64,000 bases of DNA, taken from positions 1 through 64,000 of the forward strand of contig NZ_BMKA01000004.1 in assembly GCF_014643735.1 (NCBI RefSeq). Direction: 5' to 3'. Source of the stretch: Neptunicoccus cionae. GTDB taxonomy: Bacteria; Pseudomonadota; Alphaproteobacteria; Rhodobacterales; Rhodobacteraceae. The notes beneath the pieces are model-generated. The model made no database searches. It had not been told where the DNA came from and saw only the letters and a program-made list of their open reading frames with translations. The number at the start of each line of letters is the position of its first letter. Within the stretch, counting starts at the first letter, position 1. This document shows positions 54,355 through 63,217 of the stretch, piece after piece. The position numbers and the translations under genes were made by a program.

Positions 54355-56058
54355 ATGATATCCCGCCGCGACTTTATGCAAACCTCTATGGCGACTGCCG
54401 CCATATACGGCTCTACCGGATTTGGAAACTGGGCGCGGCTTGCAGCGCAACAGGCGCTTACCCAAGACAAGCTGCTGGAATTCGACACGTTCGGAAACGT
54501 CTCGCTGATCCATATCACGGATATACACGCCCAGCTGAAACCGATCTATTTCCGAGAGCCGGAAATCAACATAGGTGTGGGCGATAACAAAGGTGTGGTG
54601 CCGCACGTCACTGGCGCGGATTTCCGCAAGCTTTACGGGATCAACGACGGCAGCCCTTCGGCCTATGTGCTAAGCTATGAAGACTTCTCCGCTCTCGCCA
54701 AGACCTATGGTCGGGTTGGTGGGCTTGACCGTGTTGCAACCGTCATCAATTCCATCCGGTCCGAACGTCCCGATGCCCTATTGCTGGACGGGGGCGACAC
54801 ATGGCACGGCAGTTACACCTGTTATCATACTGAAGGGCAGGACATGGTGAATGTCATGAACGCCCTGAAGCCGGACGCGATGACCTTCCATTGGGAATTC
54901 ACCCTTGGTTCGGATCGGGTCAATGAAATTGTAGAAGGTCTGCCATTTGCGGCTTTGGGCCAGAACATTTTCGATGCCGAATGGGACGAACCGACAGAGC
55001 TTTTCCCCCCATATAAGTTTTACGAAAGCGGTGGGGTCAAAATCGCCGTGATCGGTCAAGCTTTCCCTTATATGCCAATTGCCAATCCGGGCTGGATGTT
55101 CCCCGAATACTCCTTTGGGATCCGTGATGAACGGATGCAGGAAATGGTTAACGAAGTCCGCAGCAAAGGCGCCGAACTGGTTGTTTGCCTCAGCCACAAC
55201 GGGTTTGATGTGGACAAGCAAATGGCTGGGACGGTCGAAGGCATCGACGTGATCCTGTCCGGACACACCCACGACGCGCTGCCCGAACCGGTTCTGGTGG
55301 GCGAAACCATCATCGTGGCCTCCGGCTCTAACGGAAAATTTGTCAGTCGTGTTGATTTGAATGTACAGAACGGGCGCATGATGGGGTTCCGTCACAAGCT
55401 GATACCGATCTTCTCTGACGTGATTACCCCTGACAAAAGCATAACCGCACTGATAGATGAACAACGCGCGCCCTATCTGGATGCATTGACCGAGGTGATC
55501 GGGAAAACCGGCGACGACCAACTGCTGTATCGGCGCGGGAACTTTAACGGGACGTGGGACGACCTGATCTGCGACGCCCTGATTTCCGAACGCGATGCAG
55601 ACATCGCACTGTCTCCCGGCGTGCGCTGGGGGCCGTCCATTCTGCCGGGTCAGGACATCACCCGTGAAGATATCTGGAATGTCACCTCTATGACGTACGG
55701 AGAAGCATACCGCACCGAAATGACGGGCGAGTTTTTGCATATTGTTCTGGAAGATGTGGCGGACAACCTGTTCAACCCCAATCCCTACTACCAGCAAGGC
55801 GGTGATATGGTGCGGGTTGGTGGTTTGGGCTACCGGATTGATGTGACCAAGCCGCAGGGCAGCCGGATTACAGATATGACGCTGCTGAAAACCGGCGAGA
55901 AAATCGACCCATCGAAGACGTATCAGGTGGCCGGTTGGGCCTCTGTGAACGAGGACACCGAAGGCCCAGCAATTTGGGATGTTGTCGAGGCCCACATCGC
56001 TAAGCAAGGGGTCATCTCTCTCGATCCAAATAACAGTGTAAAGGTTGTCGGTGCCTAA
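54355..56058 (+). CDS. soxB: SoxB, dimanganese sulfate thiohydrolase
   Basis: A 567-residue 5'-nucleotidase-family enzyme with a Tat leader (SRRDFMQTSMATAA). Metal ligands in ITDIHAQLK (D56, H58), DGGDTWHGS, LSHNGFD and SGHTHD. It hydrolyses the terminal sulfone of thiosulfonate-SoxY to release sulfate. Confidence 0.95.
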   Translation: MISRRDFMQTSMATAAIYGSTGFGNWARLAAQQALTQDKLLEFDTFGNVSLIHITDIHAQLKPIYFREPEINIGVGDNKGVVPHVTGADFRKLYGINDGSPSAYVLSYEDFSALAKTYGRVGGLDRVATVINSIRSERPDALLLDGGDTWHGSYTCYHTEGQDMVNVMNALKPDAMTFHWEFTLGSDRVNEIVEGLPFAALGQNIFDAEWDEPTELFPPYKFYESGGVKIAVIGQAFPYMPIANPGWMFPEYSFGIRDERMQEMVNEVRSKGAELVVCLSHNGFDVDKQMAGTVEGIDVILSGHTHDALPEPVLVGETIIVASGSNGKFVSRVDLNVQNGRMMGFRHKLIPIFSDVITPDKSITALIDEQRAPYLDALTEVIGKTGDDQLLYRRGNFNGTWDDLICDALISERDADIALSPGVRWGPSILPGQDITREDIWNVTSMTYGEAYRTEMTGEFLHIVLEDVADNLFNPNPYYQQGGDMVRVGGLGYRIDVTKPQGSRITDMTLLKTGEKIDPSKTYQVAGWASVNEDTEGPAIWDVVEAHIAKQGVISLDPNNSVKVVGA

Positions 56059-56083
56059 ACCGGTAAGAAAGGAGACACCCGGA

Positions 56084-57367
56084 ATGTCAGAGAATAAATC
56101 CCGCACCGGAACGACACGTCGTTCGTTCCTTCAAGGGGCAGCGGCCGTTGGCGTCGGGGCGGTTTCCGCATCGGCTGCCAAAGCGCAGGCGGCAGATCCA
56201 CTGATCACTGAAGTCCAACCATGGGCACAGGGTTTTGGCGACGGCGTGGACGAAACACCCTACGGTCTGCCCATTCAGTACGAAGGCGACGTCATCCGCC
56301 GCAACGTTGAATGGTTGACCGCCGACACCGTGAGTTCGATCAATTTCACTCCCATTCACGCGCTGGATGGAACCATTACACCGCAAGGCTGCGCGTTTGA
56401 ACGGCACCACTCCGGTGCGATAGAGCTGAAAAAAGAAGATTACCGGCTGATGGTGAACGGTCTGGTGGATACGCCACTGGTGTTCTCTTACGCCGATCTT
56501 GAACGTTTCCCGCGTGAAAATCACGTGTATTTCTGCGAATGCGCTGCCAATTCTGGTATGGAATGGGCCGGCGCGCAGTTGAATGGCGCACAGTTTACGC
56601 ACGGCATGATTCATAACATGGAATATACCGGCGTCCCCTTGCGTACCCTTCTGGAAGAGGCAGGCTTTGACACGTCAGGCGACGTTTCGGGCAAATGGGT
56701 TTACGTCGAAGGTGCTGATGCGTCGTCGAATGGTCGTTCTATTCCAATGGAAAAAGCGCTCGACGACGTTCTGGTCGCGTTCAAAGCGAATGGCGAAGCC
56801 CTACGCAAAGAGCACGGCTACCCTGTGCGCCTAGTCGTTCCCGGTTGGGAAGGCAACATGTGGGTGAAGTGGATACGCCGGATCGAAGTGCTCGACAGTC
56901 CTGTCGAAAGCCGGGAGGAAACCAGCAAATACACTGACACACTGGAAGACGGGACTAGTCGGAAATGGACATGGGCGATGGATGCAAAATCTGTCGTTAC
57001 AAGCCCCAGCCCCCAATCCCCGATCACCCACGGCAAAGGCCCGCTGGTCATCACAGGTTTGGCATGGTCTGGGCGCGGCGCAATCACCCGCGTCGATGTC
57101 TCCCGCGATGGTGGCAAAAGCTGGGAAACTGCACGTCTGGGCAAGCCTGGCGAAAAGATGGCACTGACCCGCTTTTATCTTGATGTGGACTGGGACGGAT
57201 CCGAAATGATGCTGCAGTCCCGCGCCATCGACGACACGGGCTACATCCAACCGACAAAAACCCAACTGCGCGAGGTTCGCGGGTTGAATTCAATCTACCA
57301 CAATAACAGCATTCAAACATGGCTGGTTCGATCAAACGGAGAGGCCGAAAATGTCGAAGTTTCTTAA
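56084..57367 (+). CDS. soxC: SoxC, molybdenum sulfur dehydrogenase subunit
   Basis: A 427-residue sulfite-oxidase-fold protein with a Tat leader (TTRRSFLQGAA) and Mo-ligand cysteine C153 in YFCECAANSGMEW. With SoxD it oxidises the outer sulfur of the SoxY persulfide, giving six extra electrons per thiosulfate. ATG at 56084 follows AAAGGAG. It overlaps soxD by 17 bases. Confidence 0.94.
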   Translation: MSENKSRTGTTRRSFLQGAAAVGVGAVSASAAKAQAADPLITEVQPWAQGFGDGVDETPYGLPIQYEGDVIRRNVEWLTADTVSSINFTPIHALDGTITPQGCAFERHHSGAIELKKEDYRLMVNGLVDTPLVFSYADLERFPRENHVYFCECAANSGMEWAGAQLNGAQFTHGMIHNMEYTGVPLRTLLEEAGFDTSGDVSGKWVYVEGADASSNGRSIPMEKALDDVLVAFKANGEALRKEHGYPVRLVVPGWEGNMWVKWIRRIEVLDSPVESREETSKYTDTLEDGTSRKWTWAMDAKSVVTSPSPQSPITHGKGPLVITGLAWSGRGAITRVDVSRDGGKSWETARLGKPGEKMALTRFYLDVDWDGSEMMLQSRAIDDTGYIQPTKTQLREVRGLNSIYHNNSIQTWLVRSNGEAENVEVS

Positions 57368-58424
57368 GATAGCAACTCTGGCGGTGGCAACGACGGCCTT
57401 TGCTGGATCGGCATTGGCCGAGAAATACGGGCTGGGCCGCCCTGCCCTGCCAGCTGAAATTGCGGCTTGGGATCAGGATATTCTTCCCGATGGCACCGGA
57501 TTGCCGGACGGATCGGGTGATGCCATCGTCGGCGAGGAAATCTTCGCAACCCAATGTGCTGCCTGCCACGGGGATTTTGCCGAAGGTATCGGCAACTGGC
57601 CCAAGCTGGCCGGGGGTGCCGACACGCTGGATCGGGAAGACCCCCTGAAAACTGTCGGGTCCTATTGGCCACATCTGTCCACAGCTTTTGACTATATCCG
57701 TCGTTCCATGCCGTACGGCAACGCTGGCACGCTGTCGGATGAAGACACTTACGCAATCCTTGCTTATATTCTTTATTCCAATGATCTGATCGAAGACGAT
57801 TTCGTCCTGTCCAAGGACACGTTCTTCGATGTTGAGATGCCAAATGCAAACGGCTTTATCATCGATGATCGTGCCGAGACCGAATACAGCAGATGGTCAT
57901 CCGGCGATCCCTGCATGAAAGATTGCAAGGAAGACGTGAAAGTCACTATGCGCGCGATGGTTCTTGATGTGACCCCGAAGGAAGAAGGGGCCTCGGAAGA
58001 ACTGGAGCAAGCCGCCGAGGTTCTGTCTCAAGAGGATTCCGCGCCAGAACCGGCACCTGCTTCCAAGGAAGAAGAACCGATCGCCGCAGAACCTGCATTC
58101 GATGCGGCATTGGCCAAGTCCGGTGAAAAGGTGTTCAAAAAGTGCAAAGCCTGCCATCAGGTCGGTGATAGTGCCAAAAGCAGGGCCGGACCGATCTTGA
58201 ACGGGATTGTCGGGCATCCTGCCGGCGCGGTTGAGGACTTCAGGTACTCTAAAGCGATGAAGGCAGCGGCCGGAGAAGGTTTGATCTGGACCGAAGAAGA
58301 ATTGGCAGCATTTCTCGCCAAACCTAAGAAGTACATGAAAGGGACCAAGATGTCCTTTCCCGGCCTTAAGAAAGAAAAAGACCAGAAGGCGATTATAGAA
58401 TACCTGAAGTCATTCGCTGACTAA
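57351..58424 (+). CDS. soxD: SoxD, diheme cytochrome c
   Basis: A 357-residue exported protein. Signal peptide to residue 23; first heme C69AACH73; an acidic, proline-rich linker at about 208-248; second heme C265KACH269 in a mitochondrial-type cytochrome c domain (KKYMKGTKMSFPGLKK carries the methionine). Electron acceptor of SoxC. Starts inside the soxC end. Confidence 0.94.
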   Translation: MSKFLKIATLAVATTAFAGSALAEKYGLGRPALPAEIAAWDQDILPDGTGLPDGSGDAIVGEEIFATQCAACHGDFAEGIGNWPKLAGGADTLDREDPLKTVGSYWPHLSTAFDYIRRSMPYGNAGTLSDEDTYAILAYILYSNDLIEDDFVLSKDTFFDVEMPNANGFIIDDRAETEYSRWSSGDPCMKDCKEDVKVTMRAMVLDVTPKEEGASEELEQAAEVLSQEDSAPEPAPASKEEEPIAAEPAFDAALAKSGEKVFKKCKACHQVGDSAKSRAGPILNGIVGHPAGAVEDFRYSKAMKAAAGEGLIWTEEELAAFLAKPKKYMKGTKMSFPGLKKEKDQKAIIEYLKSFAD

Positions 58425-58452
58425 GGCTCCTACGCGTCTGAAAAGTCCTGCA

Positions 58453-58488
58453 CGAGCTTTCGGTTGGCATATGCCGGTCGAAAGCTCG
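58453..58488 (+). promoter_or_regulatory. Long stem-loop between soxD and the DsrE-like gene
   Basis: CGAGCTTTCG (58453-58462) and CGAAAGCTCG (58479-58488) are perfect ten-base arms enclosing another palindrome, GGCATATGCC. No T-run follows. Probably stabilises the upstream sox message or partly ends it before the accessory genes. Confidence 0.6.
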
Positions 58489-58553
58489 AAATATGACCAA
58501 CGACAACTTAACTAGGCGGCCCTGAAAGAGGTTGCCAACGGGAGGAAATAACC

Positions 58554-59000
58554 ATGAAGTTCTTCAAAATTCTGACGGCGTTAATTTTCGCGACCTTTAC
58601 CGCGACCGCTTCCTTTGCGCAGGATGGTCTCGCAGATCACAAACTGGCGCTGCAAATTAGCGACAACAATCCCCAGAAGATGGCAACTGTTCTGAATGTG
58701 GCCGTGAACGTGACCAAATACTACGAAAGCATCGGCGAAACCGTGGAAGTGCGCATCGTCGCCTTCAACGCCGGACTGCACATGCTGCGCGAGGATACAT
58801 CGCCGGTTCTGGACCGGTTGTCCTCTTTCGGATCTTCCATGCCGAACGTGACATTTGCCGCCTGTGGTAATACAATCGATGCCATGACGAAGAAGGAGGG
58901 GAAAGCCACTCCGATCGTTTCCGTGGCTGAACGGGTCCCAGCCGGTGTGGTCGATTTGATGACGCTCGACGAAAACGGGTGGACCATCGTACGTCCCTAA
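58554..59000 (+). CDS. Periplasmic DsrE-like protein of the sox operon
   Basis: A 148-residue protein with a signal peptide (ATASFA-Q) and a DsrE/F-like fold: VRIVAFNAGLHML and FAACGNTIDAM with one conserved cysteine, matching CNNT of the protein at 46831. Likely sulfur-binding. GGGAGGA precedes the start. Confidence 0.78.
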   Translation: MKFFKILTALIFATFTATASFAQDGLADHKLALQISDNNPQKMATVLNVAVNVTKYYESIGETVEVRIVAFNAGLHMLREDTSPVLDRLSSFGSSMPNVTFAACGNTIDAMTKKEGKATPIVSVAERVPAGVVDLMTLDENGWTIVRP

Positions 59001-59061
59001 TCCCGTTTCAAAGCAGCGTGCAGAACTGCGCGCTGCTTACATTTCAACAAAGGAGACGATT

Positions 59062-59496
59062 ATGAACAAGTTTTTTGCTGGAATAATAGGTTTGTGTCTG
59101 ACTGCGACGACGTCTTTTGCACAAGAAGCTACGACCTACCCCTTCGATGGATCCTTTGACGATGCCACCTTTGGGGTCGAAAGCGCGATTGTGAACAAGG
59201 GTTTGGTTATCGACCTTATCAGTCACGTTGGCGAAATGTTGAACCGCACCGGTCAGGACGTCGGCAGCGATGTGAAACTGTTTGAAAACGCAGATATATT
59301 CATGTTCTGCTCGGCCGTGGTGTCACGGAAGGTCATGGAAGCAGATCCAATGAACATCGTCCATTGCCCCTACGGTATATTCGTGGCGGAGCGTGAAGGT
59401 AAGGTCATGGTCGGATATCGCAATTATCCCGAAGGTCCGATGCAAGAGGTTCAGGCCCTTCTTGATGAAATCGTCCGCGAGGCTGTTGGCGATTAA
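59062..59496 (+). CDS. Periplasmic DUF302 protein
   Basis: A 144-residue protein with a signal peptide (TTSFA-Q) and a DUF302 domain (FDDATFGVESAIVNKGLVI and YGIFVAERE). Two cysteines are present, in MFCSAV and VHCPYG. DUF302 proteins have no firm function; a place in the sox operon suggests a sulfur-binding or redox role. Confidence 0.75.
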   Translation: MNKFFAGIIGLCLTATTSFAQEATTYPFDGSFDDATFGVESAIVNKGLVIDLISHVGEMLNRTGQDVGSDVKLFENADIFMFCSAVVSRKVMEADPMNIVHCPYGIFVAEREGKVMVGYRNYPEGPMQEVQALLDEIVREAVGD

Positions 59497-59518
59497 TAGC
59501 GTTTTTGGATTGGCAATG

Positions 59519-59542
59519 GCCTGCCCAATCGAAAGGGCAGGC
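59519..59542. terminator. Hairpin between convergent DUF302 and hydrolase genes
   Basis: GCCTGCCC (59519-59526) and GGGCAGGC (59535-59542) pair perfectly around an eight-base loop. No T-run, but the position between convergent genes fits a terminator. Confidence 0.55.
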
Positions 59543-59593
59543 ACAGACTCTACTCGATAAGTTCAGGTAACACCCGCCCCTATAACCCGAGGT

Positions 59594-60538
59594 CTACTCG
59601 AATTCCATCTGTTCGTAGACGCGACCGGCGTTCTTCGTTGCCAGTTCTTCAAACGTGTCCAGATGCGCATAGGGTGATTGATCCACATAATAGGCTTCTG
59701 CCAAGTCGCCCCCGTCTTCCAAATGTGCGCCAATTTTATCTCTCAGGTAAACCAGATAGTCTCTGGTGTAACGTCTGACCTGATCCATGTTTGTGGGATG
59801 GCCGTGACCGGGAATGACATAGGTAGCGCCCAAGGCTTCAAAGGCATTGTCCCAAGTTTCAATCCATTCCGCTGTCATTGTATGGGGGAACACAGGCAGC
59901 ATACGTTCGTGAAACGCCAAATCCCCCGAAATCACGAGGCTCTTTTGAGGCAGCCAGACAACGATATCTCCGGGGCTATGGGCGGGGCCAAGATAGCGCG
60001 CCTCTATGTCGATACCCCCAAGTGTGATGGTGTAGCTGTCCTCAAAAGTCTTCGTCGGAAGAACCACAGTCGTTTTCTCTGCTCGTTCCTTAACTGTGTT
60101 TTGGGCAGATCTTAAAGACTGCGCCCCGTATTCCTCAAACTCCGCGGACGCTTCAACATGAGCGACGATTTCAACATTCTGTTCCGCCCAGTAGGAGTTG
60201 CCAAGCATCGCATGGCCTTGACCGTTTTCATTAATAACCAACACCACCGGTTGCGCGGTCACGGCCTTTATCTCTGAATGCAACGCTGCGGCCAGTTCAT
60301 AAGACGCACCCCCGTTGATTACGGCAACGCCCTCGTCTGTCACGATAAAACTCAGGTTATTGTTGTGGCCTGCATTCTCATAGGTTGGCGGGGCGGTTGC
60401 CCCTGTTGCCGAGAATACGCCGGGAATAAATTCAACAGGTTTGGCGTACAGAATGGAACCGGGGTACTGATCGGCAATATCTTCGCTGGCGGCTGCTGGA
60501 AATGCAGCGATAACGAACAGTGGGATCAAATGTTTCAT
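59594..60538 (-). CDS. Metallo-beta-lactamase-fold protein, SoxH-like, with altered metal motif
   Basis: A 314-residue exported protein (signal peptide ending AAFPAAAS). It resembles SoxH/quinoprotein-relay hydrolases. The main metal motif HxHxDH is replaced by INENGQGHAMLGN, so three of four ligands are lost, while histidines and aspartate in LGPAHSPGD, ISGDLAFHER and IPGHGHPT remain. A normal dizinc centre is therefore unlikely. Two bases separate it from the upstream hydrolase gene. Confidence 0.8.
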   Translation of the reverse strand: MKHLIPLFVIAAFPAAASEDIADQYPGSILYAKPVEFIPGVFSATGATAPPTYENAGHNNNLSFIVTDEGVAVINGGASYELAAALHSEIKAVTAQPVVLVINENGQGHAMLGNSYWAEQNVEIVAHVEASAEFEEYGAQSLRSAQNTVKERAEKTTVVLPTKTFEDSYTITLGGIDIEARYLGPAHSPGDIVVWLPQKSLVISGDLAFHERMLPVFPHTMTAEWIETWDNAFEALGATYVIPGHGHPTNMDQVRRYTRDYLVYLRDKIGAHLEDGGDLAEAYYVDQSPYAHLDTFEELATKNAGRVYEQMEFE

Positions 60539-60540
60539 GC

Positions 60541-61461
60541 TTAGGACTCCGCTATAAATCGGTAGGCATCGGCAGTCTTATCGACGTACCCTAGCCCGCT
60601 GTTTGGCAAGTGAAAGCCTACGACACGCATCTTTTCGGCGGCCAGTTGATCCAACAAGGCCATCCGCGTTTTGGCACCCAGTTCGGGGTTCTGATCCGAT
60701 CCGGAATGCCACTGCGGCTTTTCGAACGCGACATGGTGGTTGCCGATGCAATCTCCCAATATCATCAGGCTTTCGCTTCCGTCACGCAGCTCGAATGCCA
60801 TATGACCGGGCGTATGGCCAAAGGTGGCCCGTGCCGCAACACCCGGAAGGATCTCCTCACCGTCTTTGAAGAACGTTATGCTGTCTTCCAGCATTGCAAG
60901 CCGCCGTGCCGCACCAACCGCAAATGAGGCGCGGGACTCGCCGATTTCGTCTACGGTTTTGGGATCGATCCAGTAATCCCATTCGGTTTTGCCGATCATA
61001 TAGCTGGCCTCAGGAAACAGCGGATCGTCGAAATCATCCAACAATCCCCAAAGGTGATCGGGATGGGCGTGAGTGAATATCACATCCGTAACGTCATCAG
61101 GCACAACGCCGAGTGCCTCCAGAGAGGCCAGTAATGTCCCCGCATTCGGTGCGAAATCGGGACCAGAGCCGACATCAAAAAGGACCGTCCTATCACCGTG
61201 GCGCATCAGCGTAACGTTGCAAGGCGGGGTCAGAACCTCCGCAGACAGGTCGTATTTCTTAAGGATCGGCGCCAGTTCGTCCTTTGGCATCGGATCGAAC
61301 AGGAACCCACCGGGCAATGTTAGAGAACCATCGCTCACCACGTCAATCTTCATATCACCGAGTACGAGCTGTGCGTGGGCAAACCTTGGCCGCAATGCCA
61401 GTCCAGCGACGGTCGCCACCCCCGCACTGCCCGCTAGAAACTTACGTCTTGAAAGTGCCAT
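60541..61461 (-). CDS. Metallo-beta-lactamase-fold hydrolase with Tat signal, SoxG-like
   Basis: A 306-residue exported hydrolase. Tat motif SRRKFLAGSAG at the N-terminus. The dizinc site is intact: FTHAHPDHLWGL, FGHTPGHMAF and GFHLPNSGLG. The ATG at 61461 follows GAGGG. By position it parallels soxG of Paracoccus; it may hydrolyse a sulfur thioester or thioether. First gene of the leftward pair, with a SoxR-like box upstream. Confidence 0.8.
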   Translation of the reverse strand: MALSRRKFLAGSAGVATVAGLALRPRFAHAQLVLGDMKIDVVSDGSLTLPGGFLFDPMPKDELAPILKKYDLSAEVLTPPCNVTLMRHGDRTVLFDVGSGPDFAPNAGTLLASLEALGVVPDDVTDVIFTHAHPDHLWGLLDDFDDPLFPEASYMIGKTEWDYWIDPKTVDEIGESRASFAVGAARRLAMLEDSITFFKDGEEILPGVAARATFGHTPGHMAFELRDGSESLMILGDCIGNHHVAFEKPQWHSGSDQNPELGAKTRMALLDQLAAEKMRVVGFHLPNSGLGYVDKTADAYRFIAES

Positions 61462-61483
61462 TTCGCCCTCATTCAAATTCTTC

Positions 61484-61506
61484 TATACGAATATGAATGA
61501 ATGAGG
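61484..61506. promoter_or_regulatory. SoxR-like box upstream of the hydrolase operon
   Basis: ATACGAATATGAATGAATGA resembles the ATATGAATATGTGAAT of the soxS-soxV site. It also forms, with CCTCATTCA at 61467-61475, a perfect nine-base dyad ending TGAATGAGG (61498-61506). Confidence 0.45.
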
Positions 61507-61554
61507 GTAAGGAGGCAAGCAATTGCGCGCCGGTGTAAGAACTTTAATAGGTCC

Positions 61555-62619
61555 CTAATGGTCTGTTTGAAAAACTGCGCCGGTTCTGGTGGCTAGGAAT
61601 GCCTCCAACGGGATATCTTCCTGTTTCAGAAAACCGCTTTGGGGCAAAGCACCATCGCGCACCATTTCTATCACTGCAACAACCGAACAGGTGGTGGTCC
61701 AGGCGATTGCCGTGCGGGTTGAACCGGCCAGTTCGCGCGGTTTATAGGCCCGCACAAATTCTTCGCGGGCCAGTTCACCGCCCTGCCGACCCTCGGCGGC
61801 GGCATGGACGTAGACCACATCATCGCTGACAGGTGGTTTGGCATTCACAAGGATTTCGCCCGCCTCTTTACGCCGCTCCCGCATGAGAAGTTCATGAAAG
61901 AAAAAGTTCATCTGCGCCGCGTGTCCGGGGTAGCGCATAGTCTTATAGTCCATATTGGGCACCCGCCCGAGATAGGTTTCGCACATGGTGCCAAGCCCGC
62001 CGGAAGTGGTAAAAGCTTCCAGCTCCACCCCATTGATGTAGTGTTTTTCCATCCATTCCATCGCGGAAACGGATTTGATCTCGCCGTTCTCCAGAACCTC
62101 GCAATCATTCAGATATTCGTTCACCACCCCTTCCGGCGACCAGTTGAAGGAATAGCCCATCAGCCCCGTCGGGTTCTGCGGCAACGCCCCGACCCGCATC
62201 TTGCAGGACCGGCAGTCATCCAACCGCGCGATCAGATCGGCCCCGACAATCCCGATAAACCCCGGCGCCAATCCGCATTGGGGGGCCATCAAACGGTGAG
62301 AGGATTTCGACATCTCCAGAATAGCCTTGGTGGTCGGCACATCTTCGGTCAGATCGAAGTAGTGAATGTCAGCGGCCAGCGCAGCCTTGGCCAGCTTGGC
62401 GTTCAGGTTATAGGGCAGACAAGAGAGAACGGCATCGACCTCCTTAAATGCGGCTTTGATAGCGGTTTCGTCTTGCACATCCGTTGCGCGGATCTCAAAC
62501 GGCAGTGTGTGGGTTCGGGCGCTTACGTCATGGGCGATGACGGTGAACCCTGCGTCGTGAAGCAGTTCCGCCGCCAGCGTGCCGATTTTTCCCAAACCTA
62601 AAACCGCGATTGTTTTCAT
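61555..62619 (-). CDS. Saccharopine dehydrogenase family protein (lysine-dehydrogenase-like)
   Basis: A 354-residue NAD(P)-dependent enzyme. Dinucleotide motif VLGLGKIGTLAAELL, then SCLPYNLNAKLAKAA and APQCGLAPGF, as in saccharopine reductase and L-lysine 6-dehydrogenase. It likely acts in lysine breakdown or a related amino acid. An Lrp regulator is divergent. Confidence 0.83.
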   Translation of the reverse strand: MKTIAVLGLGKIGTLAAELLHDAGFTVIAHDVSARTHTLPFEIRATDVQDETAIKAAFKEVDAVLSCLPYNLNAKLAKAALAADIHYFDLTEDVPTTKAILEMSKSSHRLMAPQCGLAPGFIGIVGADLIARLDDCRSCKMRVGALPQNPTGLMGYSFNWSPEGVVNEYLNDCEVLENGEIKSVSAMEWMEKHYINGVELEAFTTSGGLGTMCETYLGRVPNMDYKTMRYPGHAAQMNFFFHELLMRERRKEAGEILVNAKPPVSDDVVYVHAAAEGRQGGELAREEFVRAYKPRELAGSTRTAIAWTTTCSVVAVIEMVRDGALPQSGFLKQEDIPLEAFLATRTGAVFQTDH

Positions 62620-62773
62620 GATGTTCTGTCCTTTTATCTTTGGGCGGGACGTCCCGCCGCCTGTGCTTCTGCAAGCAACGTCGAATATTGCGGTGTTAGA
62701 AAAAAGATGCGAAGCTACAGCAAATCGTCAACTATTTGGCATAATGACAAAATCAGTCGAAACGGAACCGGAT

Positions 62774-63196
62774 ATGGACGACATAGACCAAAGACTTCTG
62801 GCGCTCCTTGGTAAAGATGCCCGTACCAGCGCGAGCGATCTTGCCGCTACGTTAAAGATATCCCGCGGAACGGTGCAGAACCGGATCGGGCGGATGCAGG
62901 ATCAGGGGATCATTAAGCGCTTCACGGTAGAGCTTGGGGACGGGCAGCAGGATCAGCAGATTAGTGCCTTTACCCTCATACGTGTAGCTGCGGATGACGG
63001 GAAAGTCGCAATCGCAGCGTTGAAACGGATCGAAGGTGTGATGGATATTTCCACCCTAAGCGGTGAATTTGATCTGGTGGTGGAACTGCGCACCAGCTCC
63101 CTGCGGGAGTTGGACACCCTGCTTGATAAAATCCGTGCGATTAAGGATGTGGCCCAAACCCAAAGCCATATTCGCCTGATGACGGTCGCTCTTTGA
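62774..63196 (+). CDS. Lrp/AsnC family regulator
   Basis: A 140-residue protein with the Lrp N-terminal HTH (DIDQRLLALLGKDARTSASD, ISRGTVQNRIGRM) and a RAM ligand domain. Two starts are possible, 62774 (MDDIDQ, family-like) and 62744. Divergent from the saccharopine-dehydrogenase-like gene, which it probably controls in response to an amino acid. Confidence 0.88.
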   Translation: MDDIDQRLLALLGKDARTSASDLAATLKISRGTVQNRIGRMQDQGIIKRFTVELGDGQQDQQISAFTLIRVAADDGKVAIAALKRIEGVMDISTLSGEFDLVVELRTSSLRELDTLLDKIRAIKDVAQTQSHIRLMTVAL

Positions 63197-63217
63197 AGTG
63201 ACTTTGCCAGCCGTGCT

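Noticed and set aside
54778-56106. A 442-codon open frame antisense to soxB
   Set aside because: It mirrors the codon bias of soxB, has no ribosome site or recognisable domain, and soxB is certain.
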